Below are positions 12,453 to 25,010 of a DNA stretch of 64,000 nt, piece after piece. How positions within the stretch are numbered: the first letter of the stretch is position 1; each line of letters begins with the position of its first letter. The position numbers and the translations under genes were made by a program. The notes under the pieces are model-generated. The model had not been told where the DNA came from. It saw only the letters and a program-made list of their open reading frames with translations, and made no database searches. The DNA is from Pipra filicauda (Eukaryota; Chordata; Aves; Passeriformes; Pipridae), in assembly GCF_003945595.2 (NCBI RefSeq), contig NW_024104902.1:61015-125014 (forward strand). The letters are read 5' to 3'.

Positions 12453-12822
12453 AACTAAGAAAAAGTTTTCGAACTGTGGGTTTAACAGTGGAAAACCTTT
12501 AAAATTTTGACTGGCTATTTTCACCATCTTTGTTGTTCCATCATACTTACTTTTTCTTCCAACTTTGGATAATCCAAATTGTAAATTGCATGTTCCTATC
12601 ATATTATTAAACTAGTATATTACTGCATTATTTCTATTTTAGATGTTCTTGAGTGCTTCAGCTTTTGCCCAAATTTTAAAATGAGATATATCAGTTAACT
12701 AAAATATTTCTTCATGTTTCTTTAGTATTTTATTGTTTAAACTGCTTCATGAGGCTTGACCTACCTTTAAAAAAATCCTTAAGCCAATTTATATTGATTT
12801 CTATCTCTTCTATTTGAAACAG

Positions 12823-13085
12823 ATGGTTCACAAGCACCAGCCAGACCCCCTAAACCACTTCCTCGGAGAACTGCACCAGAAATACATCACAGGAAAGCAT
12901 ACAGCTCTGACAGTTCCACGGAAAATGTGGATGCAAAAATTGCAAAACTTATGGGAGAGGGCTATTCCTTTGAAGAAGTCAAGAGGGCACTTGAAATTGC
13001 CCAGAATAATGTTGACGTGGCCCGTAGTATTTTAAGAGAGTTTGTCTGTTTTCCTCCACCCGTCTCTCCACGTCTCAACCTATAG
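12823..13085 (+). CDS. CBLB: CBLB last coding exon: CIN85-binding motif and UBA domain
   Basis: A 263-nt coding part that ends at TAG 13083-13085. It starts [20 protein letters not shown], which holds a PxPxPR motif (PKPLPR) of the type bound by CIN85/CD2AP SH3 domains. The UBA domain follows: [19 protein letters not shown], then [20 protein letters not shown], nearly identical to human Cbl-b, including the MGEGY loop used for ubiquitin contact and dimerisation. The end reads [11 protein letters not shown]. Differences from human as recalled are AYSSDSST in place of the PHGPEAAL linker and an extra residue (FVCF for FAF) before the C-terminal motif. The acceptor is TTTGAAACAG. Confidence 0.98.
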
Positions 13086-13822
13086 CAGCATCAAGATTTT
13101 CTTGGAGCATGTGAATAATTCTACAGATACATGTGTGGATTGGGGAATGAGAGGAAGAAGAGAATGGAATATTTTTCTTTCATCCTTAGTAGAAGGGTGT
13201 TTGTTTCCAGCCGTTTATCAAAGGCTCATGGCTGCTCTGATCAAGACTTATAAATATGCTGAGGCTTATGTATTTTTGCTAGCCATACTTTTTTAAATCA
13301 GGGTTGAACTGACAAAGTAATTTAAAGAAGTTTACTTCCCTAGAACTTTTAATCTGTGAAATGCTTTTTCTTGTTTACAAGTTGGCAAGTTACAGTTTTC
13401 TAGTTTGTGCCTGTACTATGTTCCTGTTCATATTCCCTTGTATTTGTGGTCAGTTCTGCTGTAGCATTCCCAACAGTTTCCATGCTGACCACTCCATCAA
13501 CTAAATCATCACTTTCCAGAAGTTCTGTGTTTTGTTTTGTTTTTCTCTTACAAGATGCTTTAATTGTTTTTTTTGCATTTCAGCTCATCAAATGCAAAAA
13601 GTATGTGGCCTTCACTACTGATTTTTTTTTTTTCTTCTGAGATTCCTTTGCTTTTGGGAGAGGAAATATCTGAATGTAAAATGCATTATTTTGTCTATGA
13701 ACTGCCTTTTTAAAGGTATTTTGACAGTGATGTTGGGCAGCTTTCTGTTTAACATGAATTCCATGACCTGTAGTCCCCAAGGTCTTTTATATACACTTTC
13801 CACAAAAAAATCCCAAACAACA

Positions 13823-13828
13823 AATAAA
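13823..13828 (+). terminator. CBLB: Candidate proximal CBLB poly(A) signal
   Basis: AATAAA about 740 nt after the CBLB stop codon. It would give a short 3'UTR. Confidence 0.4.
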
Positions 13829-14876
13829 ATACTTCATACAACAGTGCTACTGAGTTCTCACATGTAAAATCTCTTTCAAATTTGAGTATTTGATTGCAAA
13901 TGTTCAAAAAAAGTCAAATGCACACGATAATACTGTGTTTTGATTACACACTAATGTTACCAGTTCTTTGTGACCTGAGTCATGCCAGAGTAGAAGGAAT
14001 CTATTTGAATAATATTAATGATATTCAGGTAAATTCCAGGTCTAACTTCTGTAAAATAGAATGCAGTTAATTTTTTGTTTAAGTCATTATCCTGTGGTTC
14101 ACTGTGGCTTGGATCAGTTTGTATTAACTTGGAAACTTTAAATCTTTGATGCACTGTTAATTCCTAATGCTACTGTAGCAATATTTTTTGCAAAATTCTT
14201 TAGTAATGTCCTCCCTCCCTGTACACTTTATAATTCTCGAGTATGTGTTTAATATCCAAATTCCTTCACTCAGTTTCCAACTGCTTAGTTGGAAATACAT
14301 TTTTGCTTTACGTGGTTAGTGGTACTCCAGACTTTGATGTTTCATTTTTGAGCCCAAATTGATGCAAGCCAAATTAAAAGTATTCTGAATTTTAGAAAAG
14401 AGAGAGAAGCCAACTCTTTTCTGAGTACGCTCAAAGTAAACAGTCCAAATATTTTCAGAAAAATTCTTAAGATTGCTGCTTTCTTGTTTTTTTTAGGAAA
14501 CTTTGAAATCTTCTTTTATTCTAATACTATTGAAAAAATAATACCATGTGGTAGTTAGAATATTTTTCGCATTTTGAGATGTGACCAGTATATGATAATT
14601 TTCACAGTGTGCCAAGCTGGGTGTGAAGTATATATTCATTATTCCCTTTCAGCTCTAAGTGTTCTTCTTCACGCTGAGCAAGTGTTAAAAGTTACATCAT
14701 TTACAGGATCAGACCTCAGCAGCCAATGCAGTTGTTGTAAAGATTTTTTTAGAAGACAGCCAGTGGCTGAATTGCAGGATTCAGAGTAACCCCATTGGAG
14801 AGAACACCCATTGGAAATTACTGTGCTGTCTCAAAGTCCATTGTTTCACCAAGGAACTTATTCTTAAAACCAATTA

Positions 14877-14882
14877 AATAAA
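14877..14882 (+). terminator. CBLB: Candidate middle CBLB poly(A) signal
   Basis: AATAAA within ATTAAATAAACT, so an ATTAAA and an AATAAA overlap. It lies about 1.8 kb after the stop codon. Confidence 0.35.
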
Positions 14883-17071
14883 CTACTTTGTAACATCACA
14901 AAGTGTAGTACATATATATCATTAATCTACTTCAGTGATAAAAAATGATCAGGACTATCAGGGTATAGGGAAGAAGTTCTATTCTGTTTTGATTTAAGCA
15001 AATGATTCTGAGTTTATGTTCCAGAAAAGAGCATTTGCAACTTCATTTACTTGTTCATTCTTCAAGTACAGCTTACGAAAAGTTTAGGTCTAAGTTATAT
15101 TCTGTGCTTTTATAGTTCAAGTTAATCTCTTTCCTCAGTTTTGGGAATAAGTTTTGTCTAGTCTTGAAACCCTCTTGTTAATTTGGTTTGTTTACAACAT
15201 CACTGTAGCATTTTAGCTAGCTATAAATTCAAAATGATTCATGCTATTAAATTATACACTCTGGTTGTACTGGAATCACTGAAATGAGGTTCTAGCATAA
15301 CTGCCAGCATAGCAATGATGACAGTGAAAAAAAGAACACTTTACAAGGGTGAACAAACAATGTGCAGATTCAGTTTTGAAATTCTGAATTGTTATGAAGA
15401 ACTCATTTTCTTTCTTTTTATGCAGAAGCTTAGTACAAGTTACATCCTTATATTTCAATTAGAGGCTGGAACTACTGCCTGATAGATTAAGGTTTTTAAA
15501 GTTTTCCTTCTCCTTTCTGGTTGTGACCACCAGTGACACTTACTTTTTTCATTATGTGTTAAAAAAACAACTTGGTGAGCAATATTCTGAGTGGTAACTT
15601 GAAAAGAGTTCCATTAATCTTTAAATGAGTGCTAATAACACTTCTAAATAGTGGAAAATGCAGACTATTTCAAGCCTGTTTTGGTTAATAGTTTTAAAGT
15701 CAAACAGAGCAAAATTGCTTTGCTAGAGTGTTGATGTTTACTCTGCAGGAATTAATAGGCTTAAAATAAATTAATCTGGCTGCAGTCTAGGTCTCTAAAG
15801 ACATAGTTCTCTAAACATATTTTAACCTTTGAAAGACTTAAGGGTTTGAGCCTGGCAGTGTGTTATGCACATGTATAACTTTAAGGAAGACTGACTTGAG
15901 TGAGAGTGCTTGGATGAACAAAGTTGGTTAAACTCAGAAACATGTGCTGTCATATTTCTTCCAATATTTCAGCCTTTAGACCATCATTGTGATGTCTGTT
16001 GGCCTCATCTTTTCTCTCCTTTTGGTAAATCACTGCATTTTGAGCAAATTGGGTGAATCAGAAGTTGAACAGAGCAAGTGGACATCAGCAGCACGGATCT
16101 TTTCCAAAGACTATGAGTAGAAAGAATTTAAATTGGGATAAGAGAAATTAATTTAATATAATTAACCATGTTAATGGCGTGGCTGGAACCCTAAAATGGC
16201 CACTGGTAAAATTTGTTAATGTTCAGTATCTCAAGAGTGCATCTGGCACAGCTTTTTTATAATGTGAATTTAGGAAGTTTTGTACCAGGATCATTTCTTC
16301 TGTTATATTTCTCTAATTTTCAGCTTGAAGCTTTACTTTGCACTGACAACTCTGACCTGAAAGCATTTAAGTTTGTGTCTTAAATATTGACAGATTTTGA
16401 AGAAAATGAACACCGTATTCAAAGCAAATTCAGGTACTACCTGTTGACCTGGAATTTTGAACTTTTAGGAGTGACTTCTTGAAAAAGGACTTCAGTAGTT
16501 TCCATTTTGAAGGATTTTCTTTCAAATAACTATTTTATCTGAAAATGCCTTTTATAAACTTGTCTAACATGTGGCAAACTTAGTGATGTGTTCAATTAAT
16601 TTATATTTTATTCAACATTCTTTTTAAATTTTGGTTATTATGTATGCTCAAGTTCTTTATCTGTTCATGTAAGGTATTTTATAAAATTAATGTTAAGAGA
16701 ATGTTGGGTTGGTCTGTGATTTTTCAAGACTCTATGTCTGTTATTGAATATTATCACTTTTCATATGACACTTTAGAAACATGTCCTGTCCTGTGTAGGG
16801 GCCTTAAAAACCATTGTTTTGTAAGTCACAAAAATGAGGCCTTGTTCTAAAATAAGGTGAATCACTGCATTGAGATATTTGCTTTATATCCCCGTTACCT
16901 CATTTCTAAATTTCAGTAGTAAAAATTTATAAATTGACAGTAGCTTTGGAATGTGCATTTAATAGTTGTATGTCAGAAAGATGCTGACCATTAAATATTT
17001 AGAAGCTAAAGTGGTGAACATACAGTCTAACTGGATATTAATTTATAGGATTTTTTCCTGAAGAAAATTAC

Positions 17072-17077
17072 AATAAA
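17072..17077 (+). terminator. CBLB: Candidate distal CBLB poly(A) signal
   Basis: AATAAA in TTACAATAAACTCGCCC, about 4 kb after the stop codon. It is followed by T-rich sequence. The size fits the long 3'UTR form known for mammalian CBLB, which is an inference. Confidence 0.35.
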
Positions 17078-17100
17078 CTCGCCCTGATATTTTTTTAATA

Positions 17101-20100
17101 TACTGTGCATTTACATTCTCGAACATTGTACGCTTAATGTAAAAAATATTTTAGGCGTGTAAAACACTTTTTTTCCCTGTTACTGTATTCCAGCATTCTG
17201 GAAAAATCTAACCACTGTACTATGCATGACAATACAACTATTACTATTTAAACCCCAACACTGTTCCCTGCAGGTTGGATTAGACCTTCAGTGCAGAGAT
17301 TTTCATGGTACTTTCCTCAGTGTGTTAAACCTTTGCCCATTAAATAGGTCACTAGTCATATTACTAATTTCAGAAGTTAACTGTTTGGTATACTTGTCTG
17401 TAGTGCTCTAGGTGCCTATTTCTTCCAGTTTTATTCTTCTGATGTGAAAGTCAGCTGTCACCTTGTGTTGTAATCAAATTTTGGCAGCTGGGTGCTCTAG
17501 GACTGTTCCGAGAATTTTTGTTTGATGGACCCAGTCATTAATTCTGTACAAGATACTTGCCTCAATTTATCGGTTTCAATGAGTCTCCATCAGGAAAATC
17601 ATAAATTTAGATTTTAAAATAGTGTGTTACTGTGGCATCTAAACATTCCATTTGTCCTTAGATGCTTTCATGTCTAGCAGTGGAACTTCTTATTCAAAAT
17701 AAATCCTAATTCCCAAATCTTAAATCACAAAACAAATCTTAAATTTGTGAAACTTGATTGCATAATTATCCTGAACATTTTAAGGAATTTAAAAACCTCA
17801 GAATATTGTGAACTGTGACAGGATTTTTGCTTCCTAGACCTGCCAGAAGCAAAAGCACAAACTCATTGAATAATGATCTTCTGACTGTGAAGCTGCTTGC
17901 ATCTGTGTTGATCTGTGAAGGAATCAGCCAGTCCAACTAAAACAGTACTTGTTGAAAAAGAGCTTTTTTTTCAATAACTGCCATGGTAGCCAGCAGGATG
18001 GGAGAGGAGCAGAGAACTAGATAGAAGATAATTCTATCGTAACAACACAAGCCCCTCTCTCCTGTTGGCATGCAAGATTTAGCTGTTGTGAACTGCCTTT
18101 ATTATCTAGTGCAAATAAAGGAGTATTTGTTAAGATTATTCCAGTCTTCAAATTACTGTGTCTTTCTCCAAGGACACACTTATTTAAAAGACACAGTGTT
18201 TTGGTACAGGATGGCAGGGTCTTTGCAGCAGAGGGAAGTTTGAAGTAGCATTCCTCTCAAAGTGTTTTTGATGCTAGCAAAACAACCAAAAGCTTTATAA
18301 TGATTTCAGTAGAAACACCTGTTTTCAAGTTCATCATCTTGGTTCTTGAAGGATGTGTATATGTACATTTATGTACATGCTTGTCTGGTGAAGCATGGAG
18401 AAGGGAGTATTCAAATGAGACCTGGGCTCTCTGGTACTCATATTTGCAAAATACCTGCTCCTTTTGGGTAGCTGAATCTGCTGAAAGTGAATCTGCACCA
18501 TAATCAAGCTACAACATTCATCCGTGTTTCAAAAGGCAAGTTTTTCTCCATAGGAAGCTGGGGAGGGGCATACATTTACTCGGAAATAAAAAGCTTTCTT
18601 CTGTGCATCTGTAGTGATTAGGACACTGAAAATAATAAATACTCTCTAGTTTTCATTAGGCCACAATGCAATAAGTACCCTACAGAGAACCCTTTTTTTC
18701 ATTTGCTAATTGTGTCCCTGAATTTCAAATTCTTTACAAACATAAGTTACATTGTGAGCCATTCAGAAATACCTCAAGGTAGTGACTGGTGTAGTTTTCT
18801 GAAGCTATTATCTTGCCTGAACATGTGACTTTTCAAGTGTTTCCTCTTGTTTATATCTTCATTACCAATTCAGTGTGGTCCATATAAAATTATTGAATGA
18901 TTATTTAAAAGCTTGCTTTCTTTTTACTTTATGGCTGTTATCAGTAGTACCTTTATTATCTAGGCTCACACACTAAAATTCAAATTATCCTGCTCTCATA
19001 CAGCTTAGCTTGGGCCAAGTTCAGCTTGACCTTTATCCCACAGTAGATGTATCACTTGGCATCCATATCTGCTCCCTCCCAAATCTCTTCTGTGACATCA
19101 ACGACTACCACATCCATCATCTACATAAGGGCAGTTTCCCATCTCAGCTTGCAACTACATCTGTGTTTTCTTCTATGATCCCTCATAAAGTGTTCTGCTG
19201 GCCTTGTCTTTCTCAACCATTAGATTCTCTGTGCCGTATCCAAATGGCCCCTGTGAGCACAGTCATCCAAAATGCATTCAGAATTCTGTGAGAAAGCCTG
19301 TTTTCTGTGTTAATGTCACTGGCATTTTTTTCTGTTCCCTTCTTGACCTGGAAATGCACTCTTATGTTTCATGATTTGCTTGTCAGGGACAGAGATGAAA
19401 TCTTATTTCAACAGATCCCTATTCTGCTTCTGTTATGTGAAAAGAAACAAAGACATCTTAGGAACAGTCCTTGTGTTTGAGATCACTTGTGTCTCAATAT
19501 GAGAGTTAAGGAGTTTGTCCAACAAATTTTGTTTGTAGCTTGGAAAGTCAGAAATGTATTTAATTACTTCTAGTACTAAGTGAGGTGCAGATGGAAGGGT
19601 TAAATTTTGTAAGATGTGGCAGTGAATTTGGGAATTCACTTGCAGATGTGCTGATTACCATGAGTGGCTGATTGACCTTTGTCAGAGAATTAAGTATCAG
19701 GTAACTTGAAAATTCTTACATAGAGAAGATAAAAGCATATATCTGAATGACATTTTAGACAAGTTTCACATTTCAGAGTGTGGATGAAAGAGGGAATTTG
19801 AGTTATGCACTCAAATTTGCAACTTTGAGTGTGTGAGGGTACACTGAAGTGGGGGAAATCTTATCTTGTTTCATGGCAGAGCATAGTTACATGGAACGGG
19901 CTTTATGTTCCTGCATGTGTCATTCCAGAGTGATTTGTGCCATAGTTAATATCCTTATTTTAGTGTTTACCCTTGTACCACTACTCTTCACCCGCACCCC
20001 TTGTTGTGGTGTCTGGCTCAGCTCTTTAATTCTGTATGGTGAGCTGCTCAGTCGGTTCTCATAGCAACTTCTTTTTACCTGTGATTTAACATGTGGTTTC

Positions 20101-23100
20101 CAGGCCCCACAAGGCTTTTCTATATGTTTTGAGGTTTGGTTTTAGCAGGAAGTATGTTAGCAATAAACAAAGCTGGCTTGGAGTTAAACAGACTTGTCTT
20201 CAGGCATTGGCATCCTTTCCTGTGATGTGTTGGTGTTGCTGAGTAAACAGTCTCCAAGATTATTAGGAGAGGCAGAGCCGTCATTGTATCTGTGCTTTGT
20301 TTTTAGGATGTTGAGATACTGGCTGACTGGGGCATCACTGCAGGCTGTGAACCTGCCATCAAACTGGCTCTTGGTTCCCTTTTTAACCACACTCCATAAC
20401 AATTTCTAAGGGCCTGAGACCAAATTAAAATTGACTGTGGCTTCGTTCAAAGATGATGTGGGTATGCTTTTCACTTTGTGTTGCTGTGTAACTTGCTGTA
20501 TTCATGTGTGGTGCCATGAGCATAATGCTGTAATACTCAACCTATCCGGAAACTCATGTCATTCCCATGCTTATTTAGTGGTTAATAATCTTTGCCTTGT
20601 GCATTACATGAGGTTCCTCTGATGGGGTGCACAGGACAAAGGTTAATTTCTTGCTAGTGCTGAGTACAGCAGTGTGGAATAACAGCTCATACAAAGAGAC
20701 TCCTGTTGATGTACAAACTCTCTTAGCAATGTGGATTGATTTTTCTTGGTTGGGTGAGCTGAAATTTATTTTTCAGTGATCTGCCCTTATGGCGCCTTGT
20801 ATTATTTATACTGTATCATCGTTGTATTTGAGCTGTCTCCATTACAGCAATATCCATGCCTCTTGAGGCTGCCTGGTCTTCTCCCTTTCAAGACTAGCAA
20901 AGTCTGTCAAGAGAGCTGTATGAGATATATGGAGTGGATCTGGTTGCCTGATTTGTTAGTAGCATGTTTGTGGGATAAAAAGGATTTCTGGAGAAGCATT
21001 TTATCTATCTATCTATTTATTTATTAAAAGACTAGGTTTTATGGTGAAGTTTTTATTTTGAGTTTTTGGAAGCTATTGCTTTTTAAAAAAAGAAGATGTT
21101 GGTAATCTTTTTGTTGCTTTTTCAAGTTATATATTGAATAGTGGCTTTGAGGGAGTTGCATATTCTCCAACTTTTTTTTTTTCTTCTTGGTTAACAAACA
21201 ACTAGGAAAACTTCTGCTCCCTCTGTACTTTCTGAAATGATACCAACCTACTGATGCTTGTTCAGCAGTTACACTGTCTGAACAAGACCCTGTTGTATAT
21301 CTGTTGTTGGCACATCAGTGATAAGAGGGTACAAAGGTTTCTCAGAGGAAATGGGAAGGAGGGATGTGACAAAGGTACCTGCAAAGGAAGAGAAGGAAAT
21401 ACTCTTGAAGGAAAAAAGGAATAAAAGAAGGAAGAAAGAAAAGGGTTCATGTCATGAACATTCTTTCACCAAAATTCTTTCTCATTTAATTCTCTCAGTG
21501 GAAATAACATAATTAACTAAACCACAAGTGGTGGTAGATAATACAACTTAATAATTTCATTTAATGCTGTTTTAATTAAACAGCAAGTCTCAGAAAGAGT
21601 GAGTCTTTCTTTTTTTCTTTATATTATAATTAAAGTAAGTTTAGTTGGCATCTATTCATAAAATTGTGTGGTTTGAAATTGGTAGTGAGAAAGATCACCA
21701 AATCTTGCAAATGAATGACTAAGCAAAGAAACTTTATTTGTCATTTGGCAGTTTTGTATCAGAGCCCAATTTGGAGAACCTATTAAATCTAGAAAATGTT
21801 GAAACCTTACAGGTTACTTTGAAATGGAAGTTTGTGGGTTTTTTTCCTCAGCATTGAAATCTGGGTTTCACTTTTCAGTGCGGTGGTGGAAATAATTTTC
21901 CCACTACAGAGCAGTCATGCTGTGATTATGCTTTATGCTCATCATTGGCAATAAATCACACGGCCATCAGGCATGCTGAAAATTGTTATTGCACAGAATA
22001 TAATGAAATTATTTGGGGGGCAATTGGGATGCCTCAGTTTCAAAAGTGACCTCCCGATCTTCCAGCATATTTTAAGATTTCTCAGTTGGTGCACCTAAAA
22101 CCCATAGCTGCTTTTCATTTCACAATTTAAACATATTTATCTAGAGAAACTCTGTAATATGCCCTAGATAGGTGTTTCAGTGTGTAGAAGGCGGAATGGG
22201 GGAGAGACAGTGGAGGGAGGTGCCCTTTCTCTAGTTCTATATCTCTCCATAATTAATCTCTCTAAATTGTAGAGGTTTAGAGAGATCTCTTTGTACTTAG
22301 AGGTTTTATTTTCTGTGGTACTAGTAAGACTTCTGTGAGTTTTGTCACTCAAGAAATACAATTTATGTGTGTTTCACTCAGTTTATATACAGAAACACAT
22401 CTAGAGATTGAAGAAATTTGTGAGCCAGGCCAGTAGGGCAGTTTAGGAGTGTACAAAGGAGAGCACTCCTTCTGCATTTCTGTAAGAAACACGAGAACAA
22501 ATTGGACAATACTTCATTTGCATATCCACTGAATAACATGTAGAGAGAAGGAGACTCCCGGAAAACCAGCCTATAATAAGCTTGGAAATGCTTGCCTGAT
22601 CTCCGGGCTGCATGTCAGCTACTTTGAAGCTGCAATGGCAGTGGGCTTTCTTGGATTAGAGAATAAGAAGGGGAAAGTCCTTAAGACTTTGGCACTTTTT
22701 TACCTTCTACATTTACATCAGTGAATTGGGCCTTGTTCAAACCAAGGAATCGGTTTTACAAAGCTATATCCTGACAAGAGGAAATGTTGCTAGGACTTGC
22801 CTTTGAGTTTAGAGAGAAATTGGACTTTAGGACTGAAACTGAAAATACCACATAAAGACAATGACAGGATATTTAGTTGTCTGGGTTTGTGTGGGGGTTT
22901 CACAATTATTTTCGAATATTTAAAAATTAAGTTCTGTGTATCTTTAAACTCTGTTGAATGAAATCCATGATTTCTGAGGTATTTGACTTTTGCCTTCCCC
23001 GCTGGGAATGGAGGACCTCGTTTATTTATGAAAGCTCTATCAGATTAGTTTGGCAGGGGGCAGGTTCCACAAGATTGGTTTTGAAAATGCTTTGAAAGCT

Positions 23101-23830
23101 ATTTTAGGAATGGTGATACCAGAACTCACATATATAGAGAGAAGCATCCTTTGGGTGTAAAGTAGTATCCCTGTGGCAAGCAGTAATAAATATATGAAGA
23201 TGGTTTATGTCTCTAAGAAACAATCTCCATAATTTTGGAGATGTTTTGTTTATACTGTAAGAGCATATTGTTTCTCAAGAAGCATAGTTGTAGCGTAATT
23301 ATATGATAATTGGAATTTAAATACACATCATAAGTGTAGCTCATTTATTTGCACTCTTGAAAGGGGAAGGTTGGCACGATGCTGGAGATGGCAGACTGGA
23401 AGTTCCTCCTTCTTTCTAGAGAATAAGAAATTTTCCCTTTCTACAAATGTACTATGAGCAATGAGAGATAGGCCAGACTGTAAGTGTTGGAACAAAGCAT
23501 TACAGGGTCAGTTTTGTTGTTTCTCCAGGCTTTCTCATTTGGTGACTTTTGGTCATTTTACAAAGACAAGAATTCGATTAGTTCAGTTTAAAGGGAGAGT
23601 CAAACCATCACGGGTTCAGCAGAAGTTTGAAGAGTAGGTGAAAATAATGGCATTTGCCTCCCTGTGCTGGGAAAACAAAATTCACATGAGCCAAGGTTCA
23701 GGGCTTCTCATCATGTGGGTGTCTACATTTTGTTTCCTTTCTCCCTTAACTATTATCTCTCTTTTTCTTTAATAGGTTGTCTTTCTGTATGTGATGCAAG
23801 GAGCACTGTGTTACTTACAGGAGGACAAAC
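17101..23830. other. Intergenic spacer between CBLB and ALCAM (left part)
   Basis: No gene recognised. The segment could still include the far end of the CBLB transcript (AATAAA at 18114-18119). It holds a short CTAT/TTAT tetranucleotide run at 21001-21025. Open stretches of up to 93 codons (19010-19291) have no recognisable composition, motif or splice pattern. Confidence 0.6.
21001..21025 (+). repeat. Tetranucleotide (TATC/TTAT) run
   Basis: About six tetranucleotide units shifting from TATC to TTAT, in intergenic DNA. Confidence 0.7.
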
Positions 23831-24122
23831 TTTTTAGCAGGGTCTGTTGCAGTAGGACAAGATAACAGTTTTAAACTAAAGGAGTATCAGTTTAGATTAG
23901 ATACAAGGAAAAGGTTTTTTACAGTGAGTGTGGTGAAATACTGGAACAGGTTGTTGTGAGAGGTGGTGGATGCCCGGTCACTGGAAACATTCAGGGCCAG
24001 GTTGGACTGGGCTCTGAGCAACCTGGTCTAATGAAAGGTGTCCCTGCCACTGCAAGACGAGGTGGACTAGATGGTCTTTAGATGCCCCTTTCAACTCAAA
24101 ACTATTTTGTGATTCTGTGATT
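23831..24122 (+). mobile_element. CR1 LINE 3'-end fragment
   Basis: It shows the CR1 3' consensus order: GTAGGACAAGATAACAG, TTAGATTAGATACAAGGAAA, a TGGAACAGG block, GAGAGGTGGTGGATGC, GACTAGATGGTC, and the ending TTTTGTGATTCTGTGATT. It is 5'-truncated, with the same orientation as the next copy 460 nt away. The open stretch on the - strand at 23978-24181 is its antisense shadow. Confidence 0.9.
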
Positions 24123-24585
24123 AAGGTCATATAAGGGACCTTAATCAGGTATTTCACATATAAGGTATTTATGAAAAACAATTAGATTTAATTTGCAAAC
24201 ACCTGAAATATGGCATGGGGATACTCCATTCTGTCTTCCAGTCCCATTCTCAGTAAAAACAGATGCACATTTTTGAATTATACTCTTGCAGCTTTCTTCC
24301 CATAGTGTTGGCTAGTTGTCTCCTCTCAACTTCTTTCAGTCTCAGGCTTCATATTTTTCTCTTGGTTCATCTTATACAGTCTCTAAGCTTCCCTCTTCCC
24401 TTCTGTTTGCTCATTATGAAACTATTCCGCTGTTATTAAGACTTTCTGTGTAAATTTTGAAATTGTATCTTCCCACCCTTACTGGCCACTACAGCTGCAG
24501 AGAGCTTGTGCCTCTCTCTTCAAGATCCTCACATGTCACACTGTGATCTTCCTATTCCTTTACAATTTTCATTACCTAGGGACTT

Positions 24586-25010
24586 TCGAGCACAAGTCCT
24601 ATGAGGAGAGGCTGAGGGAACTGGGGTTGTTTAACCTGGAGAAGAGGAGGCTCAGGGGAGACCTCATCACTCTCTACAACTCCCTGAAAGGAGGTTGTAG
24701 CCAGGTGAGGGTTGGTCTCTTCTCCCAGGCAACCAGCAGTAGGACAAGAGGGCATGGTCTTAAGCTGTGCCAGGGGAGGTTTAGGTTGGATATTAGGAAG
24801 AAATTTTTTACAGAGAGAATAATCAGACATTGGAATGGGCTGCCCAGGGAAGTGGTGGATTCTCCGTCCCTGGAGGTTTTTAAGATAAGACTGGATGTGG
24901 CACTTAGTGCCATGGTCTAGCAACCATGGTGGTGTTGGATCAAGGGTTGGACTTGATGACCTCGGAGGTCTTTTCCAACTCCGTTGATTCTGTGATTCTA
25001 TTCTATGATT
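24586..25010 (+). mobile_element. CR1 LINE 3'-end fragment with readable ORF2 end
   Basis: It contains the end of the CR1 ORF2 reading frame: residues [18 protein letters not shown], then [12 protein letters not shown] and the C-terminal FKIRLDVAL. The untranslated tail follows (GGACTTGATGACCTCGGAGG, CTTTTCCAACTCCG) and the microsatellite-like ending GATTCTGTGATTCTATTCTA. It is better preserved than the other CR1 pieces in the window, so probably a younger insertion. The 149-codon open stretch on the - strand at 24576-25025 is its antisense. Confidence 0.94.

Larger units (their letters stand above)
7012..12822 (+). other. CBLB: CBLB intron with a CR1 insertion
   Basis: A 5811-nt intron between the strong donor GTAAGG and the acceptor ATTTGAAACAG. 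It contains a CR1 fragment at 9094-9703 and a G/T-rich simple stretch at about 12375-12452. No other exon-like or RNA-like signal was recognised. Confidence 0.88.
1..17100 (+). other. CBLB: CBLB gene, 3' part (last five coding exons and 3'UTR)
   Basis: Five exons on the + strand (2708-2796, 2896-3027, 4294-4431, 6892-7011, 12823-13085) join in one frame and give about 247 residues matching the C-terminal quarter of Cbl-b, which is about 980 residues in mammals. Cbl-b is a cytosolic RING E3 ubiquitin ligase that dampens antigen-receptor and receptor tyrosine kinase signalling. Only the proline-rich and UBA parts lie here; the phosphotyrosine-binding TKB and RING domains are off the left edge. 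All four internal exon junctions fall after the first base of a codon, so single exons can be skipped without a frame shift. The 3' limit is an estimate from AATAAA signals. Confidence 0.96.
13086..17100 (+). other. CBLB: Presumed CBLB 3' untranslated region
   Basis: AT-rich, repeat-free sequence following the CBLB stop codon. Candidate AATAAA signals occur at 13823-13828, 14877-14882 and 17072-17077, with another AATAAA at 18114-18119. Mammalian CBLB has a long 3'UTR of a few kilobases, which fits the third site, but the end cannot be fixed from sequence alone. Open stretches here (for example 13042-13296, 14574-14789, 16644-16850) have no family resemblance and are taken as chance. Confidence 0.55.

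Noticed and set aside
12814..13035. 73-codon open stretch over the CBLB last exon
   Set aside because: Wrong frame. The true frame gives the UBA domain and starts by completing a split Asp codon.
20296..20400. Acceptor-like TTTTTAG followed by an open frame (DVEILADWGITAGCEPAIKL)
   Set aside because: A single block with no matching donor or neighbouring exon in phase; likely chance.
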